The notes under the pieces are model-generated. The model was not told where the DNA came from and searched no databases. It saw only the letters and a list, made by a program, of their open reading frames with translations. A DNA stretch of 64,000 nt, taken from contig OZ240681.1 of NCBI GenBank assembly GCA_965199165.1, positions 868,001 to 932,000 on the forward strand, written 5' to 3'. The position numbers and the translations under genes were made by a program. Below are positions 58,055 through 64,000 of the stretch, piece by piece (the first letter of the stretch is position 1; each line of letters begins with the position of its first letter). The DNA is from LMUY01 sp965199165. Its GTDB lineage: Bacteria > Pseudomonadota > Alphaproteobacteria > Acetobacterales > Acetobacteraceae.

Positions 58055-59214
58055 CGTACGACCGCGGCGGGTTCGCTCGTCGTCATAAACGATCCGCCAC
58101 CGGTCAGCAGGCTCGGGCCGCCGGGCAGGACGCTGCGGCCGACGCCCAGGAGCGGAAACAGCAACTCGGCCACGCGGTAGGCTTCGTCCAGATGCGGATA
58201 TCCGGAGGCGATCAGCGTGTCGATCCCGAGCGCCTGGTACTCGCGGATGCGCGCCGCGACCGTCAGCGGATCGCCCACCAGGGCCGTGCCCGCCCCGCCC
58301 CGCACCAGGCCGACCCCGGCCCACAGGTTCGGCGACACCTCCAGCCGCTCGCGCGATCCGCCGTGCAGCGCCAGCATGCGCTTCTGCCCTTCGCTGTCGC
58401 TCTCGGCGGCAAGCTTGCGCTGCGCCGTGGCGATCGTGTCGTCGGACAGGTGCCGGATCAGCCCGCGCGCGGCGTCCCACGCCTCGCCCTCCGTCTCGCG
58501 CACGATCAGGTGCAGGCGGATGCCGTAGCGCAGCGTGCGCCCGAGTGCGGCGGCGCGGCCGCGCACATCCGCGATCTTCTCCGCCACGGCGCCGGGCGGT
58601 TCGCCCCAGGTGAGGTAGCAATCCGCCTGCGCCGCAGCCAAAGCGTGGCCGGCCGGGGAGGAGCCGCCGAAATACAGCGGCGGATGCGGCGACTGCACCG
58701 GCGGGAAGTTCAACTTGCCTCCCTTGGAGGAGAGATAGCGCCCCTCGCGCTGCACCGTCTCGCCGGCCATCAGGCTCCGCCAGATGTCCAGGAACTCCCC
58801 GGCATGGGCGTAGCGCTCGTCATGCCCGAGCGTGATCCCGTCCCCGGCCAGGTCCTTGGGGTTGCCGCCGCACACCACGTTGACCATCAGCCGGCCGCCG
58901 GACATGCGGTCGAACGCGGCGTGCTGCCGGGCCGCCTCGCCGGGGCTCACCTGGCTTGGCCGGACCGCCACCAGGAAGCGTAGGTGCTCCGTGAACGGCA
59001 CGATGCTCGCGGCGGTGACCAGCGCCTCCTCGCACCCATTGCCCGTGGGCAGCAGGATGCCGGAGTAGCCGAGCTGGTCCGCGGCCTGCGCGACCTGGCG
59101 CAGGTAGCGGTTGTCCACGGGGCGCTTGCCCTTGTCCGACCCGAGGTAGCGGCCATCCCCGCCGGTCGGCAGGAACCAGAGCAGGTCGAGGTTGGAAGCG
59201 GCGCCGATATCCAT
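58051..59214 (-). CDS. ssuD: FMNH2-dependent alkanesulfonate monooxygenase
   Basis: The 387-residue luciferase-like enzyme matches SsuD: LDLLWFLPTGGDGRYLGSDK, QAADQLGYSGILLPTGNGCE, FLVAVRPSQVSPGEAARQHA, RMSGGRLMVNVVCGGNPKDL, and LYFGGSSPAGHALAA. It uses FMNH2 from a reductase (not seen here) and oxygen to release sulfite from alkanesulfonates. It stands between cysI (11 bp upstream) and ssuA, so uptake, desulfonation and sulfite reduction are genetically linked. Confidence 0.95.
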   Translation of the reverse strand: MDIGAASNLDLLWFLPTGGDGRYLGSDKGKRPVDNRYLRQVAQAADQLGYSGILLPTGNGCEEALVTAASIVPFTEHLRFLVAVRPSQVSPGEAARQHAAFDRMSGGRLMVNVVCGGNPKDLAGDGITLGHDERYAHAGEFLDIWRSLMAGETVQREGRYLSSKGGKLNFPPVQSPHPPLYFGGSSPAGHALAAAQADCYLTWGEPPGAVAEKIADVRGRAAALGRTLRYGIRLHLIVRETEGEAWDAARGLIRHLSDDTIATAQRKLAAESDSEGQKRMLALHGGSRERLEVSPNLWAGVGLVRGGAGTALVGDPLTVAARIREYQALGIDTLIASGYPHLDEAYRVAELLFPLLGVGRSVLPGGPSLLTGGGSFMTTSEPAAVVR

Positions 59215-59225
59215 GATGCGCGTCC

Positions 59226-60974
59226 TCAGTCGGCGGCCAAAACCTGGAAGGCGTCGGTATGCGTCGCCTCCAGCGTGCCCGGCGGCAGCAGGGTTTGCAG
59301 CGCCGCCTGGCCAGCGCGGGTGCAGAAGCCGCCCAACCCCTCGCCGGCCCGCCTGGTCTGCGCCCAGGCGGCGACGATGGGCTCCAAGGTGCGGCCGAGC
59401 GCGTCCACCGGCACCCGCTCCAGGAACTTGAACGACAGCCGCGTGCCCTCGAAGTCGCCGCCCAGGAACACCGCGTAGTGGCCCGGCACCCGGCCGACCA
59501 GCCCGATGTCGCCGCTATACGACCGGGCGCAGCCATTGGGGCAGCCGGTGATGCGGAGGCTGACGCGTTCCCCGCCCATCCCGTGGCGAGCGAACACGGC
59601 GTCCAGGTCGGCCACGATCGGCAGGCGCACCCGCTCCGCCTCCGTCAAGGCCAGGCCGCAGGTGGGCAGCGCGGTGCAGGCGAGCGTCCAGCGTGCCAGC
59701 GGCGTCAGCGCCTCCGCCAGCGCGACGCCGTGGCCGCGCAGCAGTTCTTCCAGGGCGCCGCGGTCTGCGGGCTGCACGTCCGTCAGCAGCACGTCCTGCT
59801 GAGGTGTGAAGACGGGTGACACGCCGAAACGCTGCACCGCCTCCCGCAGTGCGGTCCGCAGCCCGCCCGCGATCCGCCCGGCGTTGACCGGCACGCCCAG
59901 CCACAGCAGCCCGTCCCCCTGCTCGTGCCAGCCCAGCAGCTCCGGGATCCGAAGCGGCGGCAGGTCGCGCACGGGCTGGAGGTCGAGGCCGTAGGTGGTG
60001 GCGAGCTGTTCGCGCACCCAGGGCAGGCCGCGGTCGTCCACCACGTATTTCAGCCGGGCCCGCCTGCGGTTGCCGCGGTCGCCGTGGTCCCGCTGGAGCG
60101 CGATGACGGCGACGGTGGCATCCCACAACTGGTCCGGACCGATGAAACCCACGGCGGAGGCGATGCGCGGGTAGGTGCGCGGGTTGTTGTGGGTCATCCC
60201 CTGCCCGCCCCCGACATACACCTGGTAGCCGAGCAGGGTGTCGCCGTCCCACACGGCCACGAAGCCGAGGTCGTTGGCCAGAACGTCCACGGTGTTGTCG
60301 GCCGGATGGATCAGGCCGATCTTGAACTTGCGCGGCAGATAGGTGGCGCCATAGACCGGCTCCTCGATCGCGCCGCCCACTGGCTCCTCGTCCAGGAAGA
60401 TCTCGTAATAGCCGCGGCTCTTCGGCAGCAGCCGCGCCGAAAGCTCGGCGGCATCGGCCTGCAGCCTGGCATGCACCGCGTCCCGGCGCGGCGCCGGCGT
60501 GGTCATGACGTTGCGGACCACGTCCCCGCAGGCTGCGTAGGTGGTCATCAGGGCGTGGTTGATCGCCGCGATCTCGGCCTTCAGGTCCCCCAGGATCGTG
60601 CCGTGGAACTGGATGCCCTGCCGGGTCGTGATCTTCAGCGTGCCGTTGGCATGGCGGTCCGCGATGTCGTCCAGCGCCAGGTATTGCGCGCCGGTCATGA
60701 TGCCGCCGGGCGCGCGGACCCGGACCATGAACTGCCACTCCTTGTCCTGCCCGGCCTGCTTGAGCCCGGTCGCGGTGTCGCGGTCGTATTGCTCATACGT
60801 GCCGTGGAACTTCAGCAGGTTGTAGGTGTCTTCCGTGACACCGCCGCGCGCCGGGCGCAGCAGCTCCGCCGCAACTGCACCGCGCAGGCCGCGGCTGCCT
60901 GCCTTCAATGTTTCGGCACCGGAAACTGCTCGATGGGCGGGGGCGGGGCGGTCGATATCGTTCATGCCGGACAT
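59226..60974 (-). CDS. cysI: Assimilatory sulfite reductase hemoprotein subunit
   Basis: The 582-residue protein has the two ferredoxin-like nitrite/sulfite reductase repeats and the siroheme/[4Fe-4S] cysteines: Cys433 and Cys439 in ACTALPTCGLALTEAER, Cys478 and Cys482 in TGCPNGCARSYSGDIG. LKITTRQGIQFHGT and TYLPRKFKIGL are also family motifs. It reduces sulfite to sulfide, here presumably the sulfite freed by SsuD. It is the first gene of the minus-strand cysI-ssuD-ssuA set. ATG 60965 is an alternative start. No flavoprotein partner is adjacent. Confidence 0.95.
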   Translation of the reverse strand: MSGMNDIDRPAPAHRAVSGAETLKAGSRGLRGAVAAELLRPARGGVTEDTYNLLKFHGTYEQYDRDTATGLKQAGQDKEWQFMVRVRAPGGIMTGAQYLALDDIADRHANGTLKITTRQGIQFHGTILGDLKAEIAAINHALMTTYAACGDVVRNVMTTPAPRRDAVHARLQADAAELSARLLPKSRGYYEIFLDEEPVGGAIEEPVYGATYLPRKFKIGLIHPADNTVDVLANDLGFVAVWDGDTLLGYQVYVGGGQGMTHNNPRTYPRIASAVGFIGPDQLWDATVAVIALQRDHGDRGNRRRARLKYVVDDRGLPWVREQLATTYGLDLQPVRDLPPLRIPELLGWHEQGDGLLWLGVPVNAGRIAGGLRTALREAVQRFGVSPVFTPQQDVLLTDVQPADRGALEELLRGHGVALAEALTPLARWTLACTALPTCGLALTEAERVRLPIVADLDAVFARHGMGGERVSLRITGCPNGCARSYSGDIGLVGRVPGHYAVFLGGDFEGTRLSFKFLERVPVDALGRTLEPIVAAWAQTRRAGEGLGGFCTRAGQAALQTLLPPGTLEATHTDAFQVLAAD

Positions 60975-61371
60975 TGGTGCGGCTTTCGTGCGCCCGGCAA
61001 TGGCGTCCGCGCACTTTGAACCACCATCCTGTCTGCCCGCGAAAGCGAAGAATGACTTGCTGTCGCCGTCGCCTTGCGGATACGGCCATTCTCCCGCGTC
61101 GGTGTGCTCTCCATGGCTGCCGCGCTAGGCGCCGGTACTCTGACCTGGCACCCGTGCCGACCGACCCGATCGCCTGCGAAGCCCAGTCAACCGATCAGCA
61201 AGCGCATCTTGCATGAGCCCGAGCCTGGCTGTCATCCCAACAAATGATGTTCCAGCCATCCTTACGCAGTTACAATCAAACCGGCACGCACTCACAAATA
61301 GTTCAGCTGCGCTTTACCAACGCATTAACGATTTCCGCTGAGACTGTCCGTCTTGACCGTGGGATGACGTC
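60975..61371. other. Intergenic region between divergent cysI and chemoreceptor genes
   Basis: These 397 bp hold no convincing gene. The part next to the chemoreceptor (about 61240-61360) is more AT-rich than its surroundings and is the likely promoter area, but no consensus could be fixed. GGCAC-CC-GTGCC at about 61146-61157 is a short perfect inverted repeat of unknown meaning. Confidence 0.4.
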
Positions 61372-63216
61372 ATGATTTCTCGGCTCCGTCGCTTTTCCTT
61401 GCTTGGCAAGATTTCGATTATGGTGGTGAGCGGCGTCATTGCCGTGGCTGGCGGCCTCGGGGCGGGCGCGTTTACCGCCATGATGAGTGATGCGCATCAA
61501 AGCGCGGCGGAGCGTCAGGAATCCGACATGCGCGTGGCCTGGGATGTCCTCCTCCGATACGGGGACGCCTTCCACGCCGAGGGCGACAAGCTCTACGTCG
61601 GGCAGCAGAGCCTGAATGGCTTCGAGGCGCCGGTGGACCGTATCAAGGCGCTCGTCGGCGGGGCTGCGACGATCTTCCTCGGGGACACACGGGTGGCGAC
61701 CAACGTGACGAAGCCGGATGGCGACCGTGCGGTCGGAACGAAGCTGCCGCCTGGCCCGATCTATGACGAGGTGCTCGGCCAAGGCCGGCCCTACCGCGGC
61801 ACGACGAGCATCCTCGGCATCCCGTATTTCGCAGCCTACGATCCGATCCTGGGCAAGTCGGGCAAGGCGGTCGGCATCCTGTTCGTCGGCACCCCCCAAG
61901 CCGCGTTCATGCAACCCATCTGGGACGCCCTGGAGCGGGCGGCTCTCATCGGTGTCCTCGTGGCGAGTTCCGTCCTCGCGGTCTGCCTTCTGACCACGCG
62001 ACGGCTGCTGCAACCCCTCCATGGGTTGCACCGTGGCATGGCGGCGATGGCAGCCGGCGAGACGGAGCTGGAACTGCCCGGCCTGCGGCGCGGCGACGAG
62101 GTCGGCGACATCGCGCGTGCCGTGGAACAGGTGAGGCAGCGAACGATCCAGACCTTGCGGGACGAGGCGGCGGCAGCGGAGCAAGTCCGCCTCGGGATGG
62201 AAGCGGAGCGCACCCGCAACGAAGCCGAGCGCGCCAGAGCCGCGGCAGAACAGGTCGCCGTCGTCGACAGCCTCGCCTCCAGCCTCGCCCGCCTGTCGAC
62301 CGGGGACCTGACTTGCGAGCTCGCCGAGCCCTTCGCGATCGAATACGAACGGCTGCGGACCGACTTCAACGACACGCTGGTCGCGCTGCGCGCGGTGGTC
62401 TGCACCATCGTGCAGAACACGGACGCCATCCGCTCCGGCACCGGCGAGATAAGCCAGGCTGCGGACGACCTTTCGCGCCGGACCGAACAACAGGCGGCCA
62501 GCCTGGAGCAGACCGCCGCCGCGCTGGACGAGATCACCGCCACGGTCTGCAAGACGGCCGAAGGCGCGAGGGTCGCACAGGACGTGGTCGGCACGACCAA
62601 AGGCGAGGCTGTGAACAGCGAGGCGGTGATGCAGGATGCGGTCGCCGCGATGGACGCGATCGACCGGTCCTCCCGTGAGATCGGCCAGATCATCGGGGTC
62701 GTCGACGAGATCGCGTTCCAGACCAACCTGCTGGCGCTCAATGCCGGGGTGGAGGCGGCGCGGGCCGGGGATGCGGGCCGCGGCTTCGCGGTGGTCGCCA
62801 GCGAAGTCCGGGCCTTGGCGCAGCGGTCGGCCAGCGCCGCGAAGGAGATCAAGGGGCTGGTGGGGGCCAGCAGCTCGCATGTGGGACGCGGCGTGGCCTT
62901 GGTCAGCCAGACCGGGAAGGCCCTGGGACGCATGCTCGCCCAGGTGAACCAGGTCGAGAGCGCCGTCGCGGAGATCGCCGCCAGCGCGCGGGAGCAGGCA
63001 AGCGGGTTGGCCCAGGTGAACATCGCGGTGAACCAGATGGACCAGATCACGCAGCAGAACGCGGCGATGGTGCAGCAGAGCACGGCGGCCAGCCGCAGCC
63101 TGGCCGACGATGCCGTCGCCCTGGAAGCGCTCACGGCCCGGTTCAACGTCGGAACGGCCGGTCCTACGCCAGCCACGCCCGTTCGCTTGGGCAAGCTGGC
63201 ACGGGTTGGCCGGTGA
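61372..63216 (+). CDS. Methyl-accepting chemotaxis protein with Cache-type sensor
   Basis: The 614-residue receptor has TM1 (about 12-35), a periplasmic single-Cache sensor (ATIFLGDTRVATNVTKPDGD, ILGIPYFAAYDPI, GILFVGTP; about 45-182), TM2 (about 187-208), HAMP and a long MA domain. The tip is canonical: IIGVVDEIAFQTNLLALNAG, then VEAARAGDAGRGFAVVASEV. It ends VRLGKLARVGR without a CheR-binding pentapeptide that I can see. It shares its sensor pattern with the receptor at 42 kb, so the two are paralogues. It is divergent from cysI. Confidence 0.93.
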   Translation: MISRLRRFSLLGKISIMVVSGVIAVAGGLGAGAFTAMMSDAHQSAAERQESDMRVAWDVLLRYGDAFHAEGDKLYVGQQSLNGFEAPVDRIKALVGGAATIFLGDTRVATNVTKPDGDRAVGTKLPPGPIYDEVLGQGRPYRGTTSILGIPYFAAYDPILGKSGKAVGILFVGTPQAAFMQPIWDALERAALIGVLVASSVLAVCLLTTRRLLQPLHGLHRGMAAMAAGETELELPGLRRGDEVGDIARAVEQVRQRTIQTLRDEAAAAEQVRLGMEAERTRNEAERARAAAEQVAVVDSLASSLARLSTGDLTCELAEPFAIEYERLRTDFNDTLVALRAVVCTIVQNTDAIRSGTGEISQAADDLSRRTEQQAASLEQTAAALDEITATVCKTAEGARVAQDVVGTTKGEAVNSEAVMQDAVAAMDAIDRSSREIGQIIGVVDEIAFQTNLLALNAGVEAARAGDAGRGFAVVASEVRALAQRSASAAKEIKGLVGASSSHVGRGVALVSQTGKALGRMLAQVNQVESAVAEIAASAREQASGLAQVNIAVNQMDQITQQNAAMVQQSTAASRSLADDAVALEALTARFNVGTAGPTPATPVRLGKLARVGR

Positions 63217-63393
63217 GTTCCATCATGGAGCCAGGCACCCGGTCCCACTCCGCTGACAAGATGGCAGGGTCCGAATAGGGCCGAAGCCGGCCTATCAACG
63301 GTCCGCCGGGCTCTGCATGCGTTGGCAAGGCGTCGGTGTGCGAAGGCGGTGAGGCGGTGCACTGTGAGCGGTGGATTGACACACGATCAATCA

Positions 63394-63810
63394 TTACCGG
63401 CTGGGGCCGTTTGTGGGATCAACAAGGGAACGCTGTCGCGACCCATGGCGTGGCAGGGTTCGGCGGGCGACCATGGTCGATCTCTGCGGTAACGGCTCGC
63501 AGCAAACCTCGTCAAGTAGTAAGTATGCAATTTCTATTGCTTGTTTGTGGAGGCCCATACACTCTATAAGTCGGACGATAGCCATTACTTGCTCCGTTGT
63601 AATTTTTACGGCCTCACTCCCGTTTGTCATCTTGTTTACCTCTGCGCAGGTTCTTTTTATCGCAGCCGAAAGCAATCTTCTTGGGCTGCCTGCAACCCCC
63701 GGGTTGAAAACCTGCAACAAAGTTCGAACAGTGTCTGCGCGTTTTGGTACCGTATCAAACCGATTTTGCTGGTGCATCCGCGACGAGGCGGTTGAATTCA
63801 GCTTGGACAA
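63394..63810 (-). CDS. Possible hypothetical protein in an AT-richer stretch
   Basis: The 138-codon frame includes a plausible helical core (AVKITTEQVMAIVRLIECMG, then LHKQAIEIAYLLLDEVCC), but its 5' part overlaps the end of the Crp/Fnr gene by 56 bp. A shorter start at ATG 63630 avoids that overlap. A similarly long frame exists on the other strand. Base composition here is clearly lower in GC than the rest of the window, so random open frames are less expected than elsewhere. No family is recognised. Confidence 0.35.
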   Translation of the reverse strand: MSKLNSTASSRMHQQNRFDTVPKRADTVRTLLQVFNPGVAGSPRRLLSAAIKRTCAEVNKMTNGSEAVKITTEQVMAIVRLIECMGLHKQAIEIAYLLLDEVCCEPLPQRSTMVARRTLPRHGSRQRSLVDPTNGPSR

Positions 63811-64000
63811 CCCGATAGCACTCGCATGAGGCTTGTTCGAGGCGCCGCCGATCTAGGATCTGTATGCGACCTTTTGAATAGTTGATCGCACCACTGCGTT
63901 GGAGCGAGGCGGCACTATCAGAGATGCCCGCGCGTCTAACCCCAAGCATCGTAGCAAGAAATTCGTGGGTCATCACCAAGTCGTCGCTACCTACGCGGTC
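63755..64000 (-). CDS. Crp/Fnr family regulator, C-terminal part (continues beyond the window)
   Basis: The open frame runs in from the window edge and ends at 63755. The visible 81 residues are the DNA-binding end of a Crp/Fnr-type protein: MTHEFLATMLGVRRAGISDS, then AASLQRSGAINYSKGRIQIL, then DRRRLEQASCECYRVVQAEF. This winged-HTH with (M/L)THExLAxMLGVRR and SCECYRV is common in alphaproteobacterial Crp-family regulators. The sensor domain lies beyond 64000, so the signal cannot be judged. Confidence 0.83.
   Translation of the reverse strand, partial: DRVGSDDLVMTHEFLATMLGVRRAGISDSAASLQRSGAINYSKGRIQILDRRRLEQASCECYRVVQAEFNRLVADAPAKSV

Noticed and set aside
61142..61160. Sigma-54-like TGGCAC...GC element before the chemoreceptor
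   Set aside because: The spacing between GG and GC is too short by about three bases for a sigma-54 promoter; it is only a short inverted repeat.

Overview
The window is a GC-rich alphaproteobacterial chromosome segment. An NDUFA12-type complex I accessory protein, DUF2155, an MlaD-like protein, a TSCPD/RidA pair, TRAP and Tau-type transporters and general gene style fit Acetobacteraceae or a close Rhodospirillales relative. This is inferred from family content only; no rRNA is present. I see one tRNA gene (Lys, CTT), one complete Tn3-family transposon, one integrase module and several decayed genes. I see no CRISPR array or riboswitch.

Layout. 1-2.3 kb: end of an SPFH/band-7 gene coupled to an NAD-kinase-like gene, then an HD hydrolase. 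2.3-7.1 kb: an orphan peptide-binding protein, a broken S9 peptidase, an IclR-like tail, two secreted proteins, and a scrambled second copy of the peptide transporter/peptidase locus. 7.2-12 kb: TetR/SDR divergent pair with palindromic operators, a GNAT-like protein, RidA and an NrdJ-tail protein. 12.1-15.5 kb: sulfonate/taurine-type ABC operon (one ATPase, one binding protein, two permeases) using TTG starts inside TTGA overlaps. 15.6-21.2 kb: NDUFA12, MlaD, a small protein, DUF2155, trehalose-phosphatase, then a polysaccharide-export permease, an HldE-like protein with a degenerate second domain, and a sugar epimerase. 21.2-22.4 kb: TRAP binding protein and tRNA-Lys.

22.4-32.1 kb is accessory DNA: a secreted beta-helix protein, a compact minus-strand operon of overlapping small genes with a tyrosine recombinase and an AlpA-like regulator, and inside that operon a 5,304-bp Tn3-family transposon with 38-bp inverted repeats and a perfect 5-bp target duplication (AACAG). 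The transposon carries tnpA, tnpR and a divergent SDR/MarR passenger pair. It splits a 104-codon gene whose frame closes exactly when the element and one target copy are removed.

32-45.6 kb: SDR, secreted proteins, LrgAB-type membrane proteins with a LysR regulator, a PoxB-like TPP enzyme with DUF892 and DUF3140 stress-type neighbours, a molybdopterin oxidoreductase divergent from a chemoreceptor, a SnoaL-like protein and a Tat-exported metallo-beta-lactamase-fold protein. 45.6-52.3 kb: a complete RND efflux operon (adaptor, pump, outer-membrane lipoprotein) behind a TetR gene. 52.4-57 kb: amidase, cupin and a second peptide-type binding protein, divergent from a TetR gene. 57.1-61 kb: sulfur assimilation (sulfite reductase, alkanesulfonate monooxygenase, SsuA-like binding protein). 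61.4-64 kb: a second chemoreceptor, an AT-richer stretch, and the end of a Crp/Fnr regulator.

Functional threads: organosulfur uptake and desulfonation (12-15.5 and 57-61 kb), peptide/amide scavenging with visible decay (2.3-7 and 52-56 kb), envelope polysaccharide functions (18-21 kb), efflux and chemotaxis. All similarities were judged by reading motifs; no database search was run.
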